A DNA stretch of 64,000 nt from Anseranas semipalmata. Taxonomy: Eukaryota; Chordata; Aves; Anseriformes; Anseranatidae. The DNA is taken from positions 468,766-532,765 of the forward strand of contig VXAA01004026.1 in NCBI GenBank assembly GCA_013399115.1, read 5' to 3'. The notes below the pieces were generated by a model that was not told the DNA's origin, did not search any database, and worked only from the letters and a program-made list of their open reading frames with translations. The position numbers were made by a program, and so were the translations under genes. This document shows positions 30,101-45,100 of the stretch, in pieces. Every line of letters begins with the position of its first letter. Within the stretch, counting starts at the first letter, position 1.

Positions 30101-33100
30101 AAGCTTTTAGCACGTGTTTAAGTTTAAGCATGTGTTTAACTTCACTTGATTAAAGTTAAACACATACTTAAGTGCTTTGCTGAACTGGGGTTTCTCTGAA
30201 GTAAGGTATGTGGGATACCAGCCAGTTTCTTTCCATAGTGGTGAGTGGGTCTACCCAACTCTGCAGGTTTTTTCTTAATATATTTCACACCAAGTTGATT
30301 TTGACTATTGATAAGAAGATAGTTACCTCCATATCAATAATTTGCAAGTGTGCATGCACACATGCAGAGAGATCTTTTGCTTATCCATAAATTTGTTGCA
30401 GTGTGAGAGGGAAGTAAAATAGAGAGAAAAACACCACCAATGTATTTCTCAGACTAGGTGCATTGGAATTCAGGCTGTAGCCTAAAAGGTCGCAGCTCAT
30501 TTTCATCAGTAACGTGCTAGTGATGGCCGCTCAAATGTCAATCTCTTCAGTCAGTGTGAGACAAGCTAAGATACAAGCAGTCAAAGCAACAGAGGCAGCA
30601 TTGCTCTATGCCCGAAAGATCAAATTCTATTTGATTTGAACGGAACTACTTGATGCGGTTGGTCTGGGATGACTTCTGGTTCCGTCACAGTGTGGTACAA
30701 TGAATGAAGCTGACATCTTTCACCTTATGTAGTTGCAGAACTGATTTTCGGCATACTATTTTGCAGGCTGCTTAGTTCCTGCTCAGCCTTGTGATGCCAA
30801 GTTGAAATGGATGAGGGTCTAAATTATCTGGGTTTGGATGGGATAGTTAATTTTCCTCGTGTTAGCTCATATGGTGCTATGCTTTGAATCTGTGACCAAA
30901 ATAGTGTTGATAACAGACTGTTTTAGCTGTTGCAGGACGGGGCTTACTCAGCGCCAAGGCCTTTTCTTTTCACAGCCTGCCAGCAAGGAGGCTGGGGGTG
31001 CATCAGAAGCTGGGAGGGGATACAGCCAGGACCAAAGGGATATTCCATGCCATGTGGCGTCATGCTCAGCAATAAAAGCTGGGGGAAAGAAGGAGGGAGT
31101 GATGTTCAGAGTGATAGCATTTGTCTTCTCAAGTAACCGTTACATGTGATGAGCCCAGCTTTCCTGGAAATAGCTGAACACCTGCCCACCAATGGGAAGT
31201 AGTGAATGAATTCCTCATCTTGCTTTCCTTGCACATTCAGCTTTTGCTTTACCTATTAAAATGCCTTCATCTTGACCCATGAGTTTTCTCTTTTTTTACT
31301 ATTTCAATTCTCTCTCCCATTCTGCTAGGGGGAAAGTGAGCAAGTGGCCGTGTGGGGCTTAGCTGCCTACTGATGTTAACACACAGTAAAGTGGGAGACA
31401 GCAATGAGAAGAAACACTATCAAAAAGGTGAAGAAAGTGCACTGGGCATATTGTTCCTGAAAAGGCCATAATGCTTCCCATCTTTGGAAAATTAAGTGGA
31501 GAAAGAAAGATATCCTTAAATAATATAGGAGCCCTGTTGCTCCAATCCATGAGAGATGTAAGTAATAATGAAGATAAGGTGATGGCTTTGATTTTGTCAA
31601 AAAAGCTGTCCACAGTCACAATGATGTGAGGCTATCCCAGAGAGCAATATTAGCCACTCTTGCACAAGCACAAAACATTTCCTCAGTTGAATCCCGGGTC
31701 CGAATAAAAAATTGAGAATAGTTCTGCTTTTGTCCCAAGCAAAATACTCATGAAAACAATCGTTTAACATGGTAGGGATGTCTGTGATCCTTGTCCTGTC
31801 TTAGTGTTTGCCCAGTTTATATTGCAGATAGTTGCAATCTCACATCACTATCATTTTGTTAAACATCAAGGCCTTTTGACCTCTCTCAACACCATGTTTT
31901 CTTTTCTGAAAATCATTAAGCTTGTACTGAGAAAAGCAGCAGTCTGTTTTAACTCCCTGATTTTCTCTCAGCTTTCCAGCTATGACATAATTTAGAGCAG
32001 CCGCCTCTAAAAATGTAGCAAGACCTTAAACTGGCCTTGAATGAAATGAACTGAAGTCACATCAGTCACACCAATGCAAAGTAAGCAAGAAAAGAATAAA
32101 CCAAGTATCCCAGTGAAATATATTTTTTCTCCTCCAAAGCTATTGCTTAAAGATAAACTCCCACAACTAATTATACTGTCTTGCATTCTCGCAGATGCAT
32201 ATGATGCTTCAGTTCTTGATTTTAACATGGCTAATCTGGTGCTGAAGAAAGTCCTGAAAGTAAACAGTAGGAATACCAAAATTGACAGTGCCTGAACAAG
32301 TCTGAAACATTTTTTTTCTAAACTCCAACCTATTTTTCCATTAATTTACCTTTCTTGTTGCCAAAGGTTATTTTTTCTGGCCATTTCAATTGATGTTAAC
32401 CATGTAAATCCTTTGGGAATTGATGGGGGAGAGACTTATGTGTTGCCAGACCACAGATGAGCTCATAGCCACACAAGGAAATTAATTAATAAGGAAAGAC
32501 TGAGACACATTAGTTTCAGTCAATTTGCACATTCCAGGGATCACTAGTAAAGTAACTGTTGTCATAATATTTTTTCTTTTAATATTAAAAAGTATTCAGA
32601 CCACACAACTGAATCCTGCCATACAGAATCTTCAAAATTCTGTGCTACAGGATGTACATGTGTAATTCCATTCAGTTGTCTGGTAGACACATGTGCTTTG
32701 CAGGGCATAATTTGGCCCATCATTATGTTTTCCTAACATAAATTAACATTTTTCCCAAGCTACCAAGCCAAACACAACAATAACTACTGCCAGTATCTCT
32801 ACAGTAAGATCTAAATATAAACTCAGTGGCTATAAGATGCTTACCATAGTGTTGTAATTTGGATCAATATTGAAGGCTGGAGAAGTGCTGATCTTTTTGG
32901 AATGCTGCTCATCATTCTTTGCTTTCCTTATAACATCATAAATGGAGTTTGGAGGTTTCTGATCATGTAGAATTTTTTTCAGCTGGTTTTCTAGGCGTTG
33001 CGGGGCATCATTAACTACTTCAAAAACCCCAAAGTCAGAGTTAAACTTAACTGGCTGGGCAAAAGTCTAAAAAAGAAGTTTGGAAAGTTTATAATGCTGT

Positions 33101-36100
33101 AATAAGGGAAATATCTCATTTAAGAATGTTACTTTTTATAGTATAGACGCATCCTACAGAATGCAAGCTGGTATAATGAGGCTTCTTTCTATTGATTCTA
33201 ACTCATTGTAGATCACAGACCATTCTTTTTCATACGTAAATTATAGATTCAGTACAGAAATACCTAGAATATATAATTCACAGTGTCTTCAATAACTGTT
33301 CTGCAGGAGACTACTTACATACAAGATTGAATCTACAGTGTTATTCTCCCATTTATTACCACAAACAGTCAAGACTTGAAAAGATTAGTAAAGAAGCCAA
33401 CTTCTTAAATGTGAGAGCATTCGAGGAGGATGAATCTGAAGATTCACAGATGTAGGAAAGGCTTTTCCCAATATTACTACTTGTAGGTCAAGCACCTACC
33501 AAAACTTATGGCCTATGGTGATTATACGACACTAGTTCAGTCAGATACTGTAGAATACAAGGCAGACCAAACTTAAACTTCAGCTATGTAATTTTAACTT
33601 TTGTCAACACACACACACACCACTGCACTGTATATTTTAAAACAGAGCACAAACATCTTTCATCTTTTGAGCTTTGCTATTAGATATTTCCTTTTCTTTT
33701 AAAAAACCAACATACTTCTATCTTTCAAGTGAAGAGGGGAAAATATTGATGAATTTTACAGAAATCTTGGGGGATACCCAAGACATTTGTGAAACTGAGG
33801 CTATATACAACCAGAGCATATAAGTATCTCCATACTGAGCTGGAGGACAAGAAGGCATGTCGTATTTAAGAACTGAAGAAAACGGGAGTGCAAAATCCTG
33901 GCCATTTCCTGACCCAGTGCCAAGACTTTTTTTGGCATTGTTCCAGATAGGATCCCACCTGGTGTTTGTACAGTTGTCGTTCCCCTGCACTTAATAAGAT
34001 TATTATATTTTTTCAAGCACCATATTTTTCATTTCCTTGAACTTCTTCATATATCACAGTATGAATATAGAAGCATATAAATATACACACAGACATAATT
34101 CATATACATACTACATATGAATACATGCTACATATAATAAAGAAGTATATTATAAACCAATTTTGTTCTTCTTTACACCTATGTAAGTCCAAAGCAACCA
34201 TGTCAGTGTCAGCTATTTTGTTGCTTCTGTTTGAAGTCTGCTTGCTGATCAACATCTTATAGAGGAATGCCCCAAACCAACCCATGTGGCTGCAACATGT
34301 GGTTACAACATTCCCTACTTATCCCATAATGTCTCACTACGGAGGCTCAGCCTGGCAAAGCACGTAGCATGTGAGAGTTTTAAGTATATGATTAGGGCCT
34401 ATGACATCAGACTGTCACTGGTCAGAGCCATGCACTGAATTGCATTAGTCTGTTTAGTTACCTAACTTCAGTTGAAAATCAAGGCTTGTTTTTTGTTCTC
34501 TGACACCTCGTGCCTCTTTCGGCATTAATTTTCTCCAGGGTGCTCTGCAGGTTTTAGTGCTTTTTCTCCAGATGTACTGAACAGCATTTAAAAGAGGCTT
34601 TTATGTGTTGTTTTATGTGTTCTCTATACTTCATTCCGACCTTCTCCCCATTTGCTCTGCATACATTTCACTTAGTTTCAAACCTAATTTGGGCAGCTAC
34701 TAACTTTTAAGTGACTAACTGTGCAAGCTTAACAACATCCAAATGTATTCTTTCTTTTGTGTGTGTGTTTTTAAAAAGGAAACAGAAGAAAATACACTAA
34801 GAAACAAGGTGCTTCAGTCTCTCAGGATTTGAAATGCACTTGCTTGTAGAAAAAAGGCAAACAAAATGCAAATTCCATAATCTAGGGTTACATGACTAGA
34901 TAAGACTAGATTATTTTAGTTCCATGTTATTCAAATTGAAAACTAAGCAAAGACGACATGGTTTATTACACATATCTACTTTTACTAAATCCCTTGTAAC
35001 TTACTCTAGGACTAGGTTTTTCAATGCACATTCTAATTAACTGAACAGAAAACATATGGCAACTTGAATGTAGTGAAACAGATGCCAATGACAAGTTTTA
35101 AAATGTAAAGTGTATTGCTATTTCGTGTGTCTGACTATGAATCATTTATAAGACACACAATAATGGAACAAAAGAACATACACTAATGGGATAAAAGGAC
35201 TGAGACTTCACATAGTACATACTTGACTGAAACAGGTGGTTCTGGTCCAAAGTTTTGAGGTATGGACCAGGGTGTAGTTACCTGTCCCCAGGGAAAATTA
35301 TTCCCCATTCCCCATTACCAGTAAGACTGCATCTGAAATACTGTATCCAGTACAAGAAGAATGTTCATAAATTTGAATAAATCCAGCAGAAGACTGCTGA
35401 GATTGTCAGAAGCTGGAGCACTTGCCTTGTGAGGAGAGCCCTAGGGAACGGGGCTTGTTTAGCTCGAAGAGACAGCTCTGGGGGGACCTAACAGCGGTCT
35501 CACAGTACTTACAAGGAGATTACTGAGAAGATAGGCTTTTCACAGAGGTGCGTGGTGAGCAGGCAAAAGATGATGGTCATACACTGAAATAGGAGAGGTT
35601 TCAACTGGATATAAGGAAAAAAAAAGTGATAGTAGGATAATTGGAATTGGAACAGACTGTCCAGAGAGAGTATGGTATTTGTTGTTGGAGGTTTGCAAGC
35701 GGCCTGGTCTCAGTGATAAAGCATTGACCCTGCTTTGAGCAGGAGGCCAGACTACAGACCTCCCCAAAGCCCCTTCCAGTGTGAAGTGCAAGTCCCAAAT
35801 TCTACCACATAGATAGAACATCTCATCAAAGAAACATATAAAATCATTTTAGAACAGTTTAAGCCTTCCTGGGCAAGTGTATTTCACTACCTTACTTAAG
35901 AAAACAGGAATGATAAATCAGAATGATTTTATAGGCATAATGAAAGTAGAGGTAAGTCATGATCTTCTTAACTCACCCCCACCACAAAAATAAAAATGAT
36001 AGTGTTATGATGAAATCAAATAGGAACACAAAAAAAAAAAAAATAAAAAAGAAAGAAATAAAGAAGGAAAAAAAAAAAAAAAAACATTTTCCTAGTTACA

Positions 36101-39100
36101 GTACAGGACAGAGAGAATCACTCAGTCCTCTCAGTATGTGAAAAATTTCGGAACAAAACACACAATCTAACCATTCCCACACATTACAAGCCACCAAAAA
36201 AAAAAAAAAAAAAAAAAGTCTGCTCAATACCCTGTAGCAAACCTAAAACCTTCCCCACAGAAGCCAAGTGCCATAAAATCCTATAATGTTTCACAGGACA
36301 ATAATGGGAGAGGTTTATGGCACCACCAATATTCTAGGTCACTGCAATAACAACGAATCTCTTCAGTGAAGATGACTTTGTTGTGTTAAGGAGTGGATGA
36401 TAGCCTACACTATAAAAGAAGGGGAAAAAAATATTCATGCCAATCTAATATAGTAAGAAATGCCTTTCTTACCCCAAATTTGGCAAGTGCTTTAGTTTTT
36501 TATGGACAAGTAAAATACAATAACCCAAGACTAAAAGTATCAATTCATTCTTCCCTACATTCTTTCTGTAGTTTGGGCCAGTTTTTGATCCTTTGAAGAT
36601 AAAGAGGAAAAACTCCAGAACCAAATTATATCTCAAGAGGGTAAAAAAAAAAAAAANGCTGGAATCTTGAAACTTGGGATTCATACATTATCAATTTAGC
36701 ACAATAAACAGGATCAACAAGGATTTGAGAATACTAACAAATAAGTCTACAGACTTTACTAACTCTATAATCCACAGGCAATTCTCCCCTCGGCCCCAGT
36801 ATGACCAATATAATTCAGTACAGTTAGCTTCAGAAAAAATCTCCAAGCAAACAACAAAAAGATGTTTTCGCACTGTGGTACAGCAATACTATTGAATAAA
36901 TAAACAATTGCACGTACGTTTTTGACAGCAAAGAAATTTCTTAGCTGTCAAATGCACACTGAATATGGTTTCAGCTTAAGAATAAATAGAATGCATAATT
37001 CTGAAACCTAAAGTTATACACTTAACTGAAGGGAAGGCAAATTTCTCTCAGTCCTCCCAAAACAGAAACCAAAACAGCATCCATCACCATGTTGCCAGGA
37101 TATCAGACAAATAAATCTTACTGTTCTCTGCCTTAACAGTTTTCAGATATACTTAACTTCAGATATAGTTAACAAATGCATAAATATGCTCACCACATCC
37201 CACCCCAAGTAATGTAGTTTTATCCCAAGAGAAACAGAATGACCACAGCTTGGCTGCCTCTTAGGTTAAGGCCCTGAAAGGGTGGGAATGAATAGAGACC
37301 TCATCCAGGAACTTTGCCAAAACTTCTTTAAGACGGGTATGTGTATATCATAAATAAAAGTCAGTGAGAATCCAGACCAGAAAAGAATTTGAGCAGCTCT
37401 AGAAAGTGCCTGGAAAATTCAGACTGCACATGGTCAATGCCAAATCTCCCATTGACTTTAGTGAGTCCAGGATTTCCCTTCTGTTGATGAGTAAGACGCA
37501 AGTCACAATCACACACCACAATCTAACAGAGAAGAGAGGAGCGTTTTGAGTAAACCTACTATCAGTAAGAAGAGAAGTCAGGATAGCTTTTTTTGCCTCC
37601 TTGAATGTCAGAGGCAAGATTTAGTCCTGGATAAGACTCAATATAACATGTATGCAGGGCCTCACTGGTGCAAAAGTTTTTTTTGAGGAAGGTTGTAATG
37701 GCTCCTGCAGCCTCCTTCCACACACCTGGAAAATACAAGAGGAAACTAATGAGCATGCATTGACGCCTCACAGAGTGATTCACAGACATCTTCAAAACAG
37801 AGAAGGGCCTGGAATGTGCAAGAGGGTGGATTTCTTTCTGCCCTTTCCATTATCTGCTGCTCATAGATCAGACCTGATTTTACTCTTGACAATATCAGGT
37901 TTTCAGGCCCATTCTGTTTTCAGAAAGACCAATGGGCCCATTCTTTATTTCTTGTGTTTTAATTGTTTTCAGAATCATCACCTGGGTCAAATCCTGGAGC
38001 CCAGAATACTCAGGAGTGTTAAAAGTGCCAACTGCATAGTGGTCCATGTACTTCTTCCTAGACCATTTAGTGTGAGTTTTTTTAAATCCCACCACAATAG
38101 TTCCTACTGTCATGAAAATGGTACCAAGCAATCTACATACAGTATATTGCCTCTTCTATCTTTGTGGCACTATTAATACATCTCTGTACTCCTAAGCAAG
38201 GAAAAGAGAATGTGTTTAAATTTAATGTGATAAAAGGGAGGAAATAACTGTTTGGTTCTTTTTCTTTTTTTATGAGTGGAGAGCTCTTATAGTGGGAATG
38301 AGTTCCAAAAGAAGTAGGTCTTCAAATCTGAAGTTGATAAAACTGTGGTCACTTCATAGCTTTCTGCAGCCAGGGACTTACCGCCATGGGTGCCAGCTCC
38401 CAAATATGCTTCAACTGAGGTACAGTTAGCTCTTTTGTCTCTAGTGCAACTCTTCCAGTAGGTTGCAAAGAGGAGGAGTGTGTCTTCATCAGGAACCGGT
38501 AATTGGAACCGGTAACTGGTAACTGGAAGATGACAGGTAAGGCCCCAGCATGGACTTGGGAGTGGAACAAATAGCAGGTAGATTGTAGAGCACAGGAGGA
38601 ACAAGTTGACATCACTGCCCTTTCTTACTGAGGCCTTCAACGCAGAGCTGGATGGAGATTTTGGACTTCTGAATTTTCATTCCTGGGTAAACATATTCTT
38701 GGACGTTTTAAATGGATCAAAGATTCCAATTCTAGAGATTCCTGACCAGCTCAAAATGGAAATGTATCCATGCCAATGTTTCTCTTAAATCTTTCATTTT
38801 TGATTATTTATTATGGAAGGTGTAACTTGTTTGTATGTCATGTGATTGATTTCTGCTGCTGTGAAATCACTGTACTACTGGCAGTAAGTACCCTCATGGG
38901 ACTTTTTGTATTATTTTATCTTTCAAAAGAAAAAGTACTCTCCTTACAAACTATCTTTCATTACAGTATGTAGTTCTTTGGAGTACATAGATATTCATGT
39001 CAGATTGTACTGAAGATTATTATAACTATATTATTGCTTAAAGGATATTTTGTAAATCAAAGAAAAAAAAAAATCTGCTGCTATAGCAAGTTCCCAGTGA

Positions 39101-42100
39101 TATAATTTTCCATACACCAGAGGTGCATTATAAATCAATACAGAGACAGTCTCTTAAAATAAGCATGTACTACCACTGATTTCTTGTATCAAGTCACACA
39201 ATATTTTCAGTTTAACTTGTTGCCTAACTACTAACACACCTGGGTAATACTGTTTCTAGGCAACAGCATATAAGCACAACAAGAATAAAGCAATGGAATT
39301 TTCAAGGCGCTGTTTTAGTAGAAGTGTTCTGAGAAGGAGAGGGAAATTGGGAATATAAAATATTCAAACCACAGAACCCAAGGCATTAATAGAACTTAAT
39401 CTTGTAGAGGGTAAATCCTCAAGAAAAGATCAAAGAGAAAATAAAACCAATTATGAGAACATTAAAAATAAACATAGCTAATACATCGTCTCTGTTTTCA
39501 TGAAAATATGTAAATAAATAACGAGAGACCGTGTGTCATCTTAGACACATACCGAGATTACCAGCATAAAACAGTGTTTACTCAGGACTGTCTGTGAACT
39601 CTTTTCTGTGGGCTTCAAGAGCAGTCAGAAGTGCCTGGACAATTGCTGCATTTCAGAGCTGCTGAACTGAGCCAGGACTCTGGGCTGAGGAGCCCTGTGA
39701 GGCCAAAGAGAATTTTGGCCTCTAAAAGATGTCCTGAAATCTGTGCATATCCAAGGAGACCCGAAGACTAAGCAGGCTGAACTTCTTTCCCACTCCATCC
39801 TCTGTGATTTGGGGAAAACCTGAAGCATAGTTTCCAAATAAGAGGGGAAGGCGTGGAGGATGGTATTCTTGTGCTAAGAAAAATCTGGCATGTGGAAGGA
39901 GGCCTCAGAAGGAGGCCTGGCTTTAAAGGCTATGTAGTTAGGCTTGGATTTAGGCAATTATCCTAAAGCAGCTGCAGAAAAAGAGAGAGAAACCCAACAC
40001 TCTCACCACACATTTTCTTCTAGCTCTGTCTCCATAGCTTTGTAAAAATTGTTCTTAGGAATCTTGTAATGAGGTGAAAGTGTATAAAGCATGAGATCCT
40101 GAGAGAAGTCAGTATCACTGCTTTGCACAAAACCCACACTCTGATATAGAGTTGTTTTAATGCTTCCCGATTCTATTTTCTATCAAAAATGGACATAGGC
40201 ATCTCACACACAACTCCAATTATGCATATTTTAGACAAACCTGTGATGTGGTTTAGAGAGCACGTGTAAGTGTAGATCAATTTGGTAAGTCTGAATCCTA
40301 ACTGAATTTATTCCAATAGTGGCCGAGGAGCATCCAAGAAATATTCTGCCCCTTCCTAATGCCGGCAGTGATTCTTACACCAAGCAAGTTGCAGAAATGA
40401 GTATATGCAACATGTCTGGCTGCAGTGGATTAGGAGGGTGAAAGGCTGTGGGGCAGCTCTGGGGTAGATTGGTTGGGAGGTCCCATGGGAACTATGAGTG
40501 ACACTGTAGAAAGGTCTGTGCCACCATGCAGGGGAATATGTACGTGATGTGTGGCAACAGAGGGAATGGGGATCTGCTAGGTAAGGAGTACTAAGATGAA
40601 GTTAGGTGAAGTTGCCACATTGAGGGAGCAGGACAGTACATGTGACTTATATGAGATTGTGGGGAGGCAGGGTGTAGTTGATGGGGAAAAGGAGCAAAGT
40701 ATAGGGCAACTGATTATATTATAGGGCACTGGATATGCTGGTCTAACTGTAGCTGGATCATCACAGAGAACACAGTGTAAGGCTGTGTCCTTCTAGCTAC
40801 AGACGAGAGGAGAAAAAGAGCGGAGCACCAATTTTGAGGCCTTCATAGACATGAAGAAACACAGAGTTGGTTCCTGAGCTAAAATGTTTATTAATTGCTG
40901 AGTGCATTGCCAGAAGATCTTAAAAGGACAAACATTGGTTTTATCGGCATGTCGTGATACTGGAATAAAAGTGGACTCTTTATACTTTTTACATAAGTAT
41001 TTACATATCTTTTTCATTTCCTGTTCATAATATTTTTGTGCGCTGTGAGTTAAATATGTAAATTTGCAAGAGAAAATCTATCCCCAGAAGTGTTATTTTC
41101 CCTGACACTGGTAATTACTTTGAATAGTTAAGAGTTACTACCATTAAAATACAGACAAATTGTAAAAGCCATTTAGCTTCCCAGTGGCAAAATGCAAAGT
41201 GTTCTAAGATGGATTACCTTATTACTAATCTTAGTAGGGTGTTACTTGTATTTTGCAAGGGATTTCTGTAAGGTACTTACCGGAAGACTCAAAAATTCAT
41301 TAAAGTAGTCCACAAGCATATCATCTGTGGCTAAGCAGTCTTCCTACAGAGACACAAAATCAGAAAGCAAGGCTTATACTAAGCTATGCTAACATGTTTC
41401 GAATGCACTGTTGCCTCAAACAATTTTTTTTTCCATGAGATTTGATGTACAAACTTTTGTAAAATGTTATTTCTCACTTTTGAGAATATTATCATTGCGT
41501 CATTCTTATATTCTGGCCATTGCACACCATTGAGGTCCTTAGCAATTTAAAAAACACACATGAAGGTAAATCCCTTGTCAACAAATTCACAGATAAAGCC
41601 TTCATAAACTCAGCAGATTCTAAATGCTGGACATCTGCATGTTTACTTTTGAAAAAATGTGCATAAGTTAATAGTCTAGAAATTCACCACATTATACCTT
41701 TCTCTCTCCCACTGGGGAATGGGGGGAGTATAAATGTTCAGCAGAGCCTGCTTCCACTCCTACAGTGCTCATCGGAGATGTTGTAGTGAATGTTTAGGAA
41801 ATAAAAGGGAGTTTACTGATCTATAATTTGGCTCACCAAGCAAGCAGTATATGCTATACTTGGAATCTGCCAGAACTAGGAAGCTTCCTGTTGTCTTCAT
41901 CAGAAGTCAAGGCTGCATCTACAGGTTTTTGTACCCTTTCTGACCCCTGCAATTTAAATACTGCAAACGAGACTCATAAACTGTCAGTAGAATACATTTT
42001 TTTGTTTTTGCTGTTGTCAAATCAATAAATATGTATCCCAAACTTACCTCCACTGCACACAATACCACCAGCCCCAATTTCAATTCAATAGAAGGTAGAA

Positions 42101-45100
42101 GAAGGACATTATTACATTTGTCTTCAGAAATCTGTCTTCAGTATCATGAAGACTTCTGAAAAGTTTTAACAGTTTCAGGTTCTTGAATATTCTTTCTGCC
42201 TTGCAACACAAGGAGAATGCACCTAAGTCAAATCTATTTGCCAATGCCAGTAAAGGTCTTGTGACAGAAATCTTTTTCACAAGTTCATAGCATTCAAATG
42301 TACTTGTGAGGAATAGTGTTAAAGAGAGGTTACACACAGTGCCAGTGGTATCATTTGCAGACAGGCAACATCTTGATCCAAACTCCACAGAGTCTAAACT
42401 AATTAAAGACAGCTTGTACTCAGTAAGGAAGAAATCTTGACTAATCTACTCTTAATATGAACTCAGGAAGGTCCCTTTGTGCTGCATAACAAGTCACAAC
42501 CAGCCCTTGTGGTGTTTGTCCACTCTTAGTCTGCCAACATCTATTCCTTAGCACTTGTGGTGACTGCTGTGACTGATATAGGAAAGGCAAGTTAGCTCAT
42601 GCTCATTTCTGGAAAAAACTGACAACACTGAAAGCAAGGCTTTCTGCTTTATAGCGATCGTGCTTGATTTGGATCGCAGTGCACTTGTAGTACCATGGAC
42701 TTAGAGATGCTAGGGTGCTGATTATATAGGAGAATTTACCAAACTGTCTAAACTAAAGCATTTTGAAATCAACAGAAAATTCTCCCACTAATGTCACTAG
42801 GCAGTCAATCAGATCCATAGCTCTCTGTTCAGCAACTATTAACATAATTAACAAAGAAAATCATTAGAAACAAACTGTAATCTGCCTCGCATTTGGTTTG
42901 GGTAATGCACAATTAGATTTCAAACTGAATAAGAGGAATCTGAAGATTGCTGGATATGATAATACACTTCATAAATATTCACTGTTTTCAAAGGACTTAT
43001 TCAAAACAATTCGTTTATTACTGGCTGAAGTATAAGCTGCTGAAGAATATGCAGGTAACATGTGTTTTTAATTTGCAAGGAATATAATTCTCTGTAGTCC
43101 CATATAACAGCAAGAAATATAAACACACTGGATCACTAATCAATAAAATGTTTACGATCTTAATGCAAGCTTTGCTACTTACTGCATCTGTTGATGTACA
43201 CAATATACTTCCCTCAGGTTCTTTTTTTTTTTTTTTTGTGGTCAGTCTTATTTTCATTTAAAAGCATAGTTGCACTTTCATATTTGCACATTATAGGTTA
43301 TAGAGTTGCATATACAATATTATAACTTAGATTTTTGCGGCAGGAAGAATTTTGTTTAATTTCTTCCCATGCTATCTTTTCTGCTGCACAGTCAAAATTA
43401 TACCTAGAAAAAGCTGTTTTCCAATTGCAACTGGAAGTCAAGGCATGCTAAAAATTGGTCAAAAAATGCAATTTTCGTGACATAGATGACAGTTTTGCCT
43501 TCATGCAATTGCAATTTTTATGTACAAATAGGGCCTAAGCCTGCTTTCTATCAGTCTTTTAACACTGAAAGGAATTTTAAAATCATTTTTGCAAAGGAAT
43601 ACAACTGTTTCTTAGATATTTTGTGGAAACAAACCTAATTACACCCTACCTACAATATTTGATAACCCTCTCTATTACTTCCATCATGAAGAAAGCACAG
43701 AAACAGAAATATTATTAGAAAACAAAGGAGAAGGTGAACGTGGGTAAAAGTGGTGCCCTTTTGAAAGATTTGTATTCCACACTGCAGCACTCACTAAAGT
43801 GACAGACACCTCTCCACTCTTAAAAAATATATAATAAATGGTGCCTTTAAAAGTCAAAAGTTAATGTTAATGTAAACCCTTGATCCTGCATAGAACTTTG
43901 GCAGCTTCAAGTCCCTGGGTAAGTTCACCTGGAGTCAAACATGTCTGGTCACACTAAGTATCCTGCAGAATCAAGGTTCAATGTAATGTAAAAATGCAGT
44001 TAAGAAATTTTTATATATATATACATATTCTCATGTACATATTGATATAGGCTAAATATCTGCTGGTATTGTTTATCTCTGCCTGAATTCAATATTCATT
44101 CTGTTTATAATATATTAGTATCTAGAGTTTCCCAAAAGGAATAGCAATACATTTATACTTTGAAATATATTGATGCAGTTACAGAGGCATCCAAAATGGG
44201 TGAGAGACAAACTTTATCTAAGCTGCAAGATTTGTTGTCATTTCATATAAAGTAACAGGTAAACATATCTACCTTTCAAATGAGAAGACAAACACCAGGC
44301 AGATCCTACAATGAGCTATGAGCAAAGGACAGAAAAGGTAAAGTAAGGAGAGGATTGTTAAACCTGTCATGTTGAACCTTCCAGTTGATTGTTTCCTTCC
44401 TTCATCCTATTTCACTTTCCTTTCCATTTTCATCTTTATTCTCCACAGTGTCCTGTTTCTCCTTTTTCTTTTTTTTTCTAATTATTTTTCAAACTAAGTA
44501 TTTTTCTTTGTCTGAGAAAACTGTAAGACATTGTTCAGTTACTCCATACTTAGAAGAGGGAAGAAATGAGAAACCAGAAAACAGTTTCCAATAACTTTTT
44601 TTCTTGTTTTTGCTCTACAGGTGCATGATAAGATGAATGATCAAGCCTTATAAAGCATACTTACAAACACATCTTCTGTTATACATGGAGGCTCTGAAAT
44701 ACAAAAATGAAATATTATACATTGTACAAGCAATACCTTCAAGCTTGTTCAACTATGATTACTGAACAGAAACAAGAAGTAATGAAGCACAACAACCTTC
44801 TTGGATATTCTGAAATAAAACAAATATAACCTGAGGAAATAAAATAAACTCTAAGAAAATGCAGTAATGTTGACCCATACACAAAAAGGTCAAATATCCC
44901 AAGAATGATTTAAAGATAATGAAAGTATCATTTAACTAGATTATTTCTCATATGTATCAGTTAACTTCTTGTCAGTTTTCCTCTGCAAATTTCATGACTA
45001 GAATCGTGCTGATTTTAATGAAAATATAGATTTGCATGAGACTCTGGGAGCCTTGAACAGCAAATATTGTGAATCATAAGATAAAAGCTAAAAACAAATT

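Larger units (their letters stand above)
28496..32844 (-). other. RGS22: RGS22 intron 4
   Basis: 4.3 kb with a pyrimidine-rich run (29331-29365), an old palindromic repeat (30088-30190) and a solo LTR (30829-31385). No exon found. Confidence 0.8.
33067..41280 (-). other. RGS22: RGS22 intron 3 (longest)
   Basis: 8.2 kb. Holds an old CR1 copy (about 35310-35810), A-rich tracts (36029-36083, 36196-36218, 36642-36656 followed by an N), a short tandem motif (38492-38527) and a 174-codon open frame at 37652-38176 with no recognisable similarity. No exon is supported. Confidence 0.8.
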
